Positions 46,774 to 56,899 of a stretch of DNA of 64,000 nucleotides are shown here, one piece after another (the stretch's first letter is position 1; each line of letters starts with the position of its first letter). The stretch lies in contig BSYQ01000001.1 of the NCBI GenBank assembly GCA_030272585.1, positions 9,439,001-9,503,000 of the forward strand, read 5' to 3'. Source of the DNA: Bryopsis sp. KO-2023. Lineage: Eukaryota; Chlorophyta; Ulvophyceae; Bryopsidales; Bryopsidaceae. The notes under the pieces were generated by a model. The model was not told where the DNA came from. It ran no database searches and was given only the letters and a program-made list of their open reading frames with translations. Made by a program: the position numbers and the translations under genes.

Positions 46774-48056
46774 TTTTATTAACAACTGGCTTTCTTTAGT
46801 TCAGCCTGTTTGCTGACCATAGGTAGAGATGTGGGCATCGTGTCAAGGAGGACACAGAGATGCAACTTTGAAATAAAATTATTTAAAGTAGGGAGCAATT
46901 GCAGCTATGCACAAAACCTCTCAAACCCCAACCCCCTTTTTCCACTCCCTCTTTTCTCTCTTGCGAAACAAAGAGAGGGAAAGAGTTTTCCTACTGGTAA
47001 ATCAACCCCTGCAACCCATTTATCGATTACTACTTTCATGGATCGTCCTCTGGACAAGTACCACATATTAACACCCAAATATTTCTTAACTGGTAGAAAT
47101 TAACGTAACGGTCAAAACTACTCCCCACCCTCAAATTCGGACCCCCATCCAGGATCCATAAACACACGTTTTTTTACAATGAATACAAAGTCAATTGGAT
47201 GGAATTTCCCCTAGGAAACGCTTTTCTGGGAAAAACACCCCGTCCTACTCAGATGTAACGAATAAAAAAAATAAAAAAACACTCCCTATTGTCCATGTTG
47301 TATGGGATGACACTGGGAAAATTGAGAGATTCCCTCTCCCCCAGTTCTGCCAAAACCATCTCTCTCTGTCTCACATATACTTCTTATCTTTACAATCTCC
47401 CCCTCTTTCTCTTTCTTTCCTTGTCTCTCACGTTCATTCTTCCTTCATACTAATTCTCTCGTCCTCGCTCTTTCTCTCACACTTTTTTCTGTCACACTCT
47501 ATCTCTTTCATATTTTTCTCTCACTTTTTTCTGTCACACTCTCTCTCTCTCATATTCATCTCACACTCATTCTTCCCTCATACTAATTCTCTCGTCCCCA
47601 CTCTTTCTCTCACACTTTCTTTGTCACTCCCTCTCTCTCTCTCTCACACTCTCCCGCTCACATTTTTCTTGCCACTCCCATTTCTTTATGAGAGGGGAAA
47701 AAATCCCTCCCCCCCCCTGGTAAGAATTCCTGTAAATTGTCAAGTCATTTTGGCAAGGTTTTTGTTGTTACTTTCGAGCAGCAGATTAGTCTTCACTCGA
47801 TGGAACAGGTGGAAAAGCCTGAATGCGAGGAGGTGCCCCGTAAAAATACACGCATATGCAATGGGCGACCATATTTCAGTCGTCTTGGAAACCTGCTCAT
47901 CCAATTTAAAAAAAGACAAAACAAAGAAAAAGTGACCCAGATGTGACACAATTAGAAAATAATAAAATTGAATCCTCACGGATTCTTGGATACTCCTGCT
48001 GATTTAGTTGGATGGATGATCGTTTAACCACACTACAAGCCCAATTATAGAATTCA
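46774..48056. other. Intergenic with CT-rich minisatellite
   Basis: Positions about 47340-47660 are an imperfect CT/CTCTCACAC-type repeat with a longer period near 130 bp. The 246-residue frame across it (47195-47935) is low complexity and unlikely to be real. The ends should be 3' UTRs of two convergent genes. Confidence 0.5.
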
Positions 48057-50188
48057 TCATAGAATGCAGACTCCACACTTCAGCCATAATTTTCGATGTA
48101 CGGACGGGCGATTCCTCTTGAAAATGGGGATGTTCTTCTGAAATGAGACTTGCTGCTGCTTGCTGCTATGAACACACTTTGTGGGGTTTGGTGTTGGCAA
48201 GATGAGGTCGAAAAAAAATGTCGCTCACCGGATAGACCCACAGCCCAGTTCTGAGGCGATAAAAGAACCCGTAGAAAACATAGGACACCACCCACAGCCC
48301 AACCGTCCCGCGAAGATGATCAAAAAACGGCATTCGGTTCATCATAAGCTCTCCAATCATCATAAACAGATTCACAATATGCTGTCGACACCACAATCGA
48401 AAAAAAACCGTGTGAGATTCCCAGCAGAAAAAAAAGGAAGCACATGACAAGGTCGGATAAACTGGGTTAAATTGGGGCCAGCACGAGCATCAGCAATAGA
48501 GTTAGGGAAAACAAAAATCAGCAAAGTGCCTATCTCACCTCGACATAGCTGAAGAAATTCAGAAGAAATTGGTTTAGAGCTTCGGGATGCTTTCGGTACA
48601 ACGGGTATAGCACACCCCACGTTCCAACATCGACGGTCCACACAGTCTGAATTTCACACACGAACCCCAGAATAATAAGCTCCTTTTTCAGCCAATCAGA
48701 CCACCAACACCTCAAATCACAACGCTGAATACGAATCCCTGACTAGTACGAGGACAAGATGTTTTCCCATCAGTTTTTCATTTACTGGAGGATGCAGGTC
48801 AAGGGGCACTAACCGTCATGTTAATGTGGTACAAGACGATGGCCAAGTAGGCACCCATTCCGAAGGGGTGCTCAGTGTCGCTAGCTTTTCGGCGGCGGAA
48901 CCACAGCGTCTCCCACACGACCAGCCCAAAGTATAATGTCAAGGAATAAAAATTCCTGGATAACAGAGACATTATTTTTTTTTCGTCAGAAATATTACAA
49001 AGATTAAAAAAAACACAGCTGTTAAGATTTGGTGCAGGTTTTAGTTTTTGGGGGGCCGGACAAACCCCAAACCGAGAATCAGAATTGCACCACGCATGAC
49101 CACTTTCCACCACCCAGATCTAGTTCAATATGGCTTCCTTTTTTGAGAGGGTTATTGTTGTTTTCAATATTTCGAAGGAGGAGTGGTTTTCTTCTTTACC
49201 ATTTTGTGTAGAACCTCATTGGCTTGAGCCCTTTGATGCAAAGGTGCACCAGGGTGAATATGGTCGCAAATAAGAACATAACGACTCGATACGCAAAAAG
49301 CCAATTGCTCGAAACTGCGCACATCAAGACAAGACAAAACTCAGACAAGTGGCAGTATAAATCTGGTCACTTCTATTCCTCCACCAATGTTTAACCAAAT
49401 CGCCACCAGCTATTCTTTCCCCACTGGCCCCCCCCTCCCTCCTTTTTTTTATTTTTGTCCGAGTATAAAACAAACAGAACCTCCACAAGAAGAAAACACA
49501 TTAACTTCAGATTATCTGATTAATCTGAAATGACCAAATCGACTGTATATATAATTCCCAGACATGCTTGCAAATGAAGTAAAAATAAATTCACACAAAT
49601 TACTGCTTACGCGATGCAAAAAATTAAGTGCCGAGCTGCTTGCAATTGAACACTCCTTTCTCTCTCTCTCCCTCCCTCTGAAAAAATTTCACTCCACTCA
49701 GTGTTTTTCTTTTTGGTGCGTGTTTTTGGATTGTTTTCTGTTCATTATTGCTCTTCAAATATTCACAGAACACTAGACAACCAATTTTCTAAAACAGCAA
49801 ATACCTGAGCCCCCCAGCACGACCTCTTCCACCTTGGACGTCAGCCATACATCTCCAGTTCTGTGACAAAAAACGTCACTCAGACCAACTACATACAACA
49901 ATATATCGAAGTTTCGTATTGGATGTTTAAACGGTCTCAAGAATCCTTCGCCCACTGTCTGGCGAGGATCCACGTGGCAAATATCGTCACCGAGAGGTCG
50001 TGGGGAAGCGATCCAACGCTGGAGAAAATCAAACCAGAGCGGCGTCTGCGACGTCGCGCTCTTTCTTTTCAAAGAAGCGAGGTCGTCTCGATTGGATTGG
50101 TCGAATTAATTCACCTGGTCTTAAAACACCTCAGGCTGCGGTGCAAGCTGAGCAAACTGATCATCACCACCACGACGGTATTCGACAT
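48057..50188 (-). CDS. Multi-pass membrane protein, FAR-17a/AIG1-like, 7 exons
   Basis: Exons in transcription order are 50115-50188, 49805-49860, 49200-49314, 48814-48955, 48539-48724, 48229-48381 and 48057-48137, giving 268 residues. Six or so hydrophobic segments are separated by short loops. Conserved-looking pieces are NWLFAYRVVMFLF, LYFGLVVWETLW, HIVNLFMMIGELMMNRMPF and the end TGLWVYP. This pattern, with a His-Asn near a TM start and a GxWVYP end, resembles the FAR-17a/AIG1/ADTRP family of integral-membrane lipid (FAHFA) hydrolases in animals and similar plant proteins. The last exon is uncertain: an alternative splice ends at 48080. The gene is head to head with the HAD gene. Confidence 0.6.
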
Positions 50189-50645
50189 CTTTCCTCCGGC
50201 CTCCTCGACTTTTCCAACTCGTTAAGCGATAACAGGACCGCTGGTCATCAACCTTTGGCCCCCGTCTTTCGTTCAACTTTCCTATTCCTTCAAACTCACT
50301 CTTTCTAACGCAACCAGAAGATAAAACGGGTCCAGCTTGGTATTCACTGCCGACGGCTATTCGTTTTGCCTGGGGCCGTCCGTACTCTCACTCTCTGACC
50401 CCAACATCGATGGAAGGTTACGCCCCCACCTGCTCCAGAACATGTGTTGACGAACATGTCACACTGCTACCTCGGACTGAATCCTCGGAAGTCCGCATCC
50501 CCCCACAAAAGCAAAAAAATCCGCAGCGCCTCCCATCATTCCACTTTCACAATGTCACACTTTTTTTTGTCGCATTATGACAACACACCATCCGCCAATA
50601 TCACAGAACTGTACAGAGGCGGGGCAGACATCCCGTGTCCGCGAT
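50189..50645. promoter_or_regulatory. Bidirectional upstream region of the AIG1-like and HAD genes
   Basis: The interval separates two divergent genes. It contains an in-frame upstream ATG at 50577 that could extend the HAD protein by 23 residues. No regulatory motif was identified. Confidence 0.4.
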
Positions 50646-52602
50646 ATGGCCAAGGTCGTGTTGAGCGATATCGATGGCACCATCGCTCACTACACTCCGG
50701 ACCTGGAGCTAAAGGGCAAGATCCATCCTGGGAGTGATGAGGACGGGCTGGTCACTTTCCAAGACGAGGCAAGTCGCTGGCGGTAGTTGCCACAGTTCCA
50801 AAGCTGCAATGCTTGCGTGCGTCCCAACTGAGCGTTTGCTTGTGTTGTTGAACAGCGTGGCGAAGCACACAAGTTGATCAAACTCCCCCTCTCTTCGACG
50901 TCGAAACGGGTGCGTTCTTTTGGGGGCGTTTGGTGTGTGTGTGCGTCGTTGTTGTGAACTGCCCTCTTCCTGACGCTTTTACTCGGACGTCAGGGATACA
51001 TATCTCTCAAAACGGTGGAAAAGATCAACGAAGTTCGCGCCGCCAAGATCCCGTTCGCTTTGGTGACAGGGTCTCGAACCTCGACTCTGGAACAGCGGAT
51101 TCCTTATTTGCCTGTCGCAGACGCATATGCCTCAGAAAACGGTGTGAATTGAAACGTCCAGCGAAAGAAAATGCATATTACGCACATCAGCCCTATTATG
51201 ACTAATGCAATCCGAAACATAGTTTCATTTTGCCAGAGGATCAACGGGATACAACTCCACATTGAGGTTTTGTGAAATTTCTCTGCAGGTGGCAGGATAT
51301 TCTTTAGGCACCCTTCGGTGACCACAGGTAAACCAATCGAAAACCTTTTCAAAACTTGCAAAAAGATCAGGTCTCCACATCCGGTTTTGTCTGTTTCTAA
51401 AATCATCTTTTCTTTTTCAAATGGGATTCCTTTGGCAGCCACTGGATGTCGACAGACTGACAAAGGGGATCTGTAGCATTTTTTCTGAAGGAGGATCTTG
51501 GCTGGAGGAGCCGCCATGATGCAGCTGCAGGACCACATGATCAAGAAACCTTGGCCCCTGAAAAGCGAACAGTAAGAAAACGATGATTCCATAAGTTGCA
51601 TTTGCACAGGGTTATGTTGCTCCTGTGATGAAAGCTACGAATCAATATTGAAAGATTGAGCTGAGGGATGGGTCGCTGCAATACTGAATGTGGATGCGAT
51701 TCCAGGGTTCATTGTGGGACCTTTACCGAAAACTGAAGGAGGATGGGTACTCTTTGGATTGTCGGGGCCATTCCACCTGCATGAGGTGGGTCATTTCCTC
51801 CATTTCTTGATTGGGGGTGTGTGCTGATTGTTTGCCATTGATGGGATGTCCAGATCTAGCTGTGGAAAGGATGAAATAGAATGCTGATGTTGGTTGGTTA
51901 TTTGGATCAAGGAGGAATCATTAAAATTTTAATGGTTAGCAAATTTGCTTACAGGGTCGTCTCCATTGGAGGTGGAAAAACATTTGATGACCTAAAGAAA
52001 CTGCTGGCAGAGGACTATCCAGAAATCAAATGCACTTGGAACCTTGGTCGAGCGGATCTCTACCCCAAAACCAGTGGAAAGGTGGTGATGAGTGTTCGAT
52101 CATTTTCCAGCCTTCGCCTGTGTGTTGAAATATGTTGATCATAGTGTGTTTCTGTTGATATTTACATCTGCAGTTGAATGCTGGGCTGTACATAATGAAG
52201 CATTTCAACGCCCATCCCTCGAATTGCGTTTTCTTGTGTGATGATGACAACGACTTGGAGCTTGCCCGGGAAGTCGGACAGACCTTTCTTCCATCGATTA
52301 CAACCGTGAGTTTGCACATGGCCGAACAGCCATTCGTTTCTGCAAAATGGGATTCGAGAAAATAGAATCCGATCGTTTTGGATACAATTCAAACACTGCG
52401 TTCTCTTCTAAGTTGTTTGGTCTGGCTGCTTCTTTCTGTCTTTCTGCTGATGGATGAGATACACACTTGGGTGCAGGATTCTGTCAAGCAGGCAATTCTG
52501 GAGAATCCCAAGAAACTGAATGCTATCCAAGGGACGAGTGGCACGATGGCTACGGAGAAAGCCCTGGATCTCGTTTTGGACCATCTTGGGATTGAAAAGT
52601 AG
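50646..52602 (+). CDS. HAD-superfamily phosphatase, 9 exons, with one GC-AG intron
   Basis: Exons are 50646-50768, 50856-50909, 50994-51141, 51289-51327, 51477-51571, 51706-51785, 51955-52081, 52174-52305 and 52477-52602, giving 307 residues. HAD motif I is MAKVVLSDIDGT (nucleophile Asp 8, acid/base Asp 10). A Thr/Ser motif lies in VTGSRTSTLEQ. A late Lys lies in KTFDD or the GLYIMKHF segment. Motif IV is LCDDDNDLELA near 245-253. The layout, with a large C2-type cap and a GSLWDLYRKL segment, recalls sucrose-phosphatase- and sugar-phosphatase-type HADs. The substrate is unknown. Intron 1 starts GC and ends AG (GAG|GCAAGT), the only such intron in this window. The start could instead be the in-frame ATG at 50577. 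Confidence 0.82.
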
Positions 52603-52912
52603 ATATTTTTTTTTGCCTCCTTTTGGTGAAGAAGGGAACCACAGTTGTAAGAGTCAGGGAAAGGGATATTGCATTCAGGCCAAGGGCTGGATTGCAGTGA
52701 ATCCTATGTCTTGCAATCAAGAATTTGATTTGTACAGTGATGAATCTTGTTATCTACAACATCTGGTGATCTATAGCTCTGATTCAAGCAAAACAGCCTG
52801 GGTATGATGTTCTATCTCAATAACTAGAAATCCTGTCAGGGGCATCTATATATATATCTATATATCCATACGCAAATCTCCATCTGGGTCAAGAGAATGT
52901 CCCTTGCACTCT
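52603..52912. other. 3' UTRs of convergent HAD and small minus-strand genes
   Basis: The two genes end 310 bp apart. Only a (TA)n tract near 52850 is notable. Confidence 0.4.
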
Positions 52913-53428
52913 CTAGAACCTTTTTCGGGCCAGCTGGTCAGCGATGTGCGAATTGTACCTGTAGCACAACACAACATCAGATCAGAATTGCACACAATTT
53001 AACGATGGAAAGAACCAGAAGGGCGGGGGGGCGGCATCCCACCTTGTCGGCTTCTTGTCTGCCTGTTGTGTGAACAGCGCCACCAAGTCGTTTGGAAGAT
53101 CCCTGGAACATGCACAGAACTGTGAAATTATTTCGAGAAAAGCAATCGCTCGGTTTTTATTGCACAGACAATTAAGATCGTGGCGGCGCGTGAATTTCCT
53201 CGCTGTCGTTTCTTACCCGGCCGTTTCCTTTGGCGCTGGACGAACCAGATCCACTACGACGTGTAGCATACCCCAAACGGACGTAGGTGCATCTACAGTC
53301 TGTGCAATCTCACTCTCGATCGGCGGCTGGAAAGCTGGGCGGTCCGCTACGAATGCGCGACATGTCGGGTTTTGATTTTTACCGAGACGCACCACTCCTC
53401 GAGAGCACAAGCGCTTCGAGGCCCCCAT
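52913..53428 (-). CDS. Small protein with mitochondrial-like leader, unknown function, 3 exons
   Basis: Exons in transcription order are 53217-53428, 53043-53102 and 52913-52958, giving 105 residues. The N-terminus (MGASKRLCSRGVVRLGKNQ) is Arg/Lys/Ser-rich and acid-poor, as in a mitochondrial or plastid leader. The body contains an aliphatic stretch (VWGMLHVVVDLV) and ends with RYNSHIADQLARKRF. Three exons with matching phases support a real gene. An upstream in-frame ATG at 53473 would give 120 residues. No family was recognised; an accessory subunit of a respiratory complex or ribosome is possible but only inference. The gene is head to head with the one at 53526. Confidence 0.5.
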
Positions 53429-53525
53429 CTTTGGAGATATTTTGGCTGGCTCGAAATATTGCAAGGAGTTCATTTGTTCGTTCTTTTCGAATCAATGATT
53501 TCTTTGCAGATCGCATGGAGTTCAC

Positions 53526-53834
53526 ATGATGCCCAAGGCTGGACGTGCGGCTGAATCTCGGAAGATGCTATCGATCCTGTGGCAAACGACAATCGCTTCG
53601 CACAAGGAAAAACTGCTCGCTGTAAGTGACTGTTTTGAAAGTCCTAGACTGCGTTCGCTAGTTGCACGTACGGCAGCTTTGGCTTTGACATTTTGCAAGA
53701 ATGAAGCAAGCAATCTTTGTACATTACATCCTGATTTGTTAGACAACCTGTTGTATGAAAGCCACCAGGTTGAAAAAACCACCACAGCAAAAACGGGGCA
53801 GTTGCTCAAAGGACGTTCCACAGAACGAAAGTAA
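53526..53834 (+). CDS. Small basic protein of unknown function, possible optional intron
   Basis: The frame of 102 residues starts with a double ATG. A consensus donor (GCT|GTAAGT at 53623) and an acceptor (CCACCAG, exon from 53767) delimit 144 bp, a multiple of three. Splicing would therefore give a 54-residue form with the same start and end, and non-splicing a 102-residue form. The retained part is Lys/Arg/Thr-rich. The divergent partner starts about 100 bp away. No family was recognised. Confidence 0.35.
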   Translation: MMPKAGRAAESRKMLSILWQTTIASHKEKLLAVSDCFESPRLRSLVARTAALALTFCKNEASNLCTLHPDLLDNLLYESHQVEKTTTAKTGQLLKGRSTERK

Positions 53835-54138
53835 AAAAAGACTTTTTAACCCCGGTGTCATTAGAAAACACCCTTTTTTTTCTGTGTTCCCAATGAAAAT
53901 GGACATCCTGAGCCCTACTAGTGATAGTAATTGCCTGCTGAAAAAAGACATTATCCATTTGACACGAAGAAACTATTGACAATTTCCCCACTATCAAATA
54001 AAACAGCATGTTATACAAGAAGAATTTCCCCCCCCCCATGTCAAAACCCACTGTAAAATCCCATGTGTAAGGTGTTCACTAAATGAATTAAAAACAAAAT
54101 GCTGCCATCCATGCATAATTTTGCTCCACGATTCTCAT
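53835..54138. other. Short intergenic gap
   Basis: The gap lies between the 3' ends of two convergent genes. A/T- and C-runs only; no feature seen. Confidence 0.4.
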
Positions 54139-55083
54139 TCACAAAAAGGACGGTGCACTGGCACCGTCTCCAGGATTCTGGTCAGCTTGCAGAACTTTGG
54201 GAGGCGGCGGCAAAACCAGCTGCGTGTTTCTATCTATTTGAAACCTGGAATTGGGCTGCATCAGGCCCAATTTCTGAATGATGCTGAACTGCTCCGGAAT
54301 CTCCATCAATGCATGCACAGCGAAATGAGCCTCCACCTTTTCGTGATTGCTTCCGTACACGCTGGCTTGCTCCATCACTTTACCAAAATTCAAGAACTGG
54401 AAATTATCGAACATTCTGGCGGGGAGGTTGTCATCGAAATCCTCCATTTGATCCCAAGGGCCGTCCCCCACCCCCACCATGATAATGGAAAGAGGCAGCT
54501 TGCTTGCACTCACAATAGCATCGACGGTGGCTTGCATGCATGTGGGGGTTACCTGCCCGTCGGCAATGATGACCAAAATGTGATATTGCATCTCGCTTTC
54601 CACCACCAACCTCATAGCTTGCCGGATCAGCGGTGCGAAAGACGTGGGCCCAGCCAACTGAATGTACGGAGCGATTTGCCTGTATCGTAACACCGCACCC
54701 TGCAATCCATTGGCAGGTCTATCTTGTGGAAAGAACGAAAACACGGTTCGATCGCCGGTCGTGTTGTCCCCGAATCCATAGCATGGAATGAGATTGTCAT
54801 CGTCGAAAGCTGCCAGCGTTTTTGCAATTATGGATAGCCCCTGTTCGTACAGGTTCGGGCCTTGCCCGAGCACCGAATGCAAGGATTGCCCATTGAATGA
54901 CGATTTCCCTGTCCATTCATTGCTTTTGGTGAAATCGATGCCGATGATCATCTGGGAAGATTCCAGGCCGGCTTGTCTGAGTCCATCCTGCACTTCCCCA
55001 ATGCTTTCATATTGATCTAGAATCGTTTTGAAGGCACTCGCTCTAACGGATGCCTGTGGTGTTTTGGATCCTGCTGCTCCCAT
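54139..55083 (-). CDS. Copine-like vWA domain protein, intronless, copy 1
   Basis: One uninterrupted frame of 314 residues starts MGAAGSK, a myristoylation consensus. The von Willebrand A (copine) domain occupies about 40-265. It has the metal-ion site GIDFTKSNEWTG (DxTxS type), LIPCYGFGDNTT, GPTSFAPLI (Thr of the site), HILVIIADGQVT and IIMVGVGDGPW. The end is Pro-rich (VLPPPPKVLQ). This single-domain layout with an acylated N-terminus matches plant RGLG-type E3 ligases without the RING finger and copine A domains without the C2 domains. It likely sits at membranes as a calcium- or phospholipid-linked scaffold. The gene is a close paralogue of 61116-62069. Absence of introns in an intron-rich genome suggests origin by retrocopy or ancient intron loss. 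Confidence 0.85.
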   Translation of the reverse strand: MGAAGSKTPQASVRASAFKTILDQYESIGEVQDGLRQAGLESSQMIIGIDFTKSNEWTGKSSFNGQSLHSVLGQGPNLYEQGLSIIAKTLAAFDDDNLIPCYGFGDNTTGDRTVFSFFPQDRPANGLQGAVLRYRQIAPYIQLAGPTSFAPLIRQAMRLVVESEMQYHILVIIADGQVTPTCMQATVDAIVSASKLPLSIIMVGVGDGPWDQMEDFDDNLPARMFDNFQFLNFGKVMEQASVYGSNHEKVEAHFAVHALMEIPEQFSIIQKLGLMQPNSRFQIDRNTQLVLPPPPKVLQADQNPGDGASAPSFL

Positions 55084-56037
55084 CTGAAAAAAACAAGCCC
55101 CAAAATAATGCAGTTTTCAGCTGACATTGCATTTTCTACGAAGTTGATCCATCCAACCCCCCACCTCAAATTCTCACAAAATCGTGGTTCAACACCCTGA
55201 AGACGTTATATATTGACGCGCGCACACCCCCAATTTTCGAAGAATCCCCCTACAGCCGACAGCACCCACCGATAAACACTGCCCCATCAGCCCCACACCC
55301 AAAACACCTTTGCGGTATTTACACGAGGTTCAAAAAGCGACTTGCTTTTGAGCAACTCGGCAGAAAGCGGTTGGCGGATCACAAATATACAAATGCTGTG
55401 TCGTTTAGCTTCCGCTGTCTTCGCTTGAGTCTGGTGTCTGCACCTGTCTCGTTTGTAGTTTTCGTCCAAGCTGAAGGAAGGCGCTGAGAAGTTGTCGTGG
55501 CTGGCTCGTTCTCTGCTGATACAGTATCTGGGATCCTTTTTGCGTGCTTGAGCGTCCCTGGCCTCATTTTGTCGTAGCTTCCGAATTGAGAGGATGGGAC
55601 TGCTCGGAAGCTACGTCGAACACTGTGCAGGACACTCTTGTGTGATTCATTTTCGAGGCGCACACGTTTCGTGTTTCACTCCCGCAATGAGGGGGAGTGG
55701 ATGGACTCTTTTTCAACTCATATTTCTACTTTGTTGGGTATCCGTTTCACTTCCGTTCAGTCGCACCAACGTAGGAAGAATTGTGTCTAACTTCCGACAT
55801 CGAAACCGAATTGCTGAACAAGGAGAGGTCTGGATGAAAGAGATCGGGCCCGGAGCAATGTTGTGCTGAAAGAGATCGATTTGCTTTTTGTTCTGGCTCC
55901 CTGATTCACTGTGTTTTGGACGTCTTCGACTGTATGCGCCGTCCAATGCAATGAGCCAGCTCACTGGCCTGGGGTTTCAGAGACTGACATGAGTCCGTTC
56001 ATCTGATCTTCTACCTTGATTCGGGGAACATTCGGCT
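55084..56037. other. Intergenic upstream of copine copy 1, no gene supported
   Basis: Frames of about 90 residues occur on both strands near 55379-55964. They lack a domain or splice partners. The left part should be the promoter of copine copy 1. The right end abuts the dispersed repeat. Confidence 0.4.
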
Positions 56038-56728
56038 AAGGCGTCGCATCTTGGAGTGTTCAAGGAAAAGGCCACAGTATAGACTGATAATGTGCTCGTG
56101 CGAACAGATGACCCTGAAAAAAGTTTGAAAATCATTCCACCCCGGTCTCTGGATCGGATTTAGAAAGCTCCCGCTTTCTAGATCCGATCCTTGACTTTTT
56201 TAATTTCTTTAACTTTTTTTTTGTTTTTTTTTGTTGTAGGAGAAGCCCGTTGGACTCGGGAGGCGATTTGGAATTCTGGCCGGTTCGATTCCGGCCTCGC
56301 CTTTTTTTTGTTTTCCCCTTTGTTGAAAGTGTGTTCGTAGATTGCCTTGTTCGCAGGGGGGGCGCGAACCTGTTATGTATGGCGAGACTTGATCGGGGAC
56401 TTTCCAACCCGATCCTTGTAAAATAGTCTTTACAAACACTCTGTTGTTTCCTTCCCGAAGTTCCCTTTTATCCTAACTGTTCAGGCGAAACGCCACTTGC
56501 CAGAAAATGACTCTAATCGTGTCGATCATACAGACTAATGTCCCATACCACAATCTATAATCACAACTCCCCCTTTATCAACCTGGTCTAACAACACCCT
56601 TGTTCCGAAAATCAAGTAGCAGGACTTTTCTTTTCCGCCGCCTTCAGCCATGGATACGACCGTCAAAAGTCATGCAACAGGGGAGACACGCTTCGTCATT
56701 TTTAAAGTACGAGGTATGAGGTAGAACT
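56038..56728 (+). repeat. Dispersed repeat, copy 2, inverted relative to copy 1
   Basis: The same sequence as 36357-36766 in opposite orientation, with the hairpin at 56151-56190 (stem GGATCGGATTTAGAAAGC) and the tRNA-like B-box segment at 56236-56301 followed by a T run. An extra 270 bp (about 56310-56600) is present. Only the 5' part of the LINE context is shared. LINE copies normally lose the 5' end, so an independent SINE-like element is more likely. Confidence 0.75.
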
Positions 56729-56899
56729 TAATTGGTGAGTGGATGTTTGCCTGTCTGTCAAGGATACTGGAACATCGCTAATTGATACGCAAATCTCGCA
56801 TCTGATTATGGTGTTGGCACGGTGTAAAGGCCGCACATACAGTCACGACACTAAAACAGCCGAACACCCTCCCTGCCCTTCGCGCGAACACGATTCATC

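Noticed and set aside
47195..47935. Plus-strand frame of 246 residues
   Set aside because: It crosses a CT-rich minisatellite and consists mainly of Ser/Leu/His repeats.
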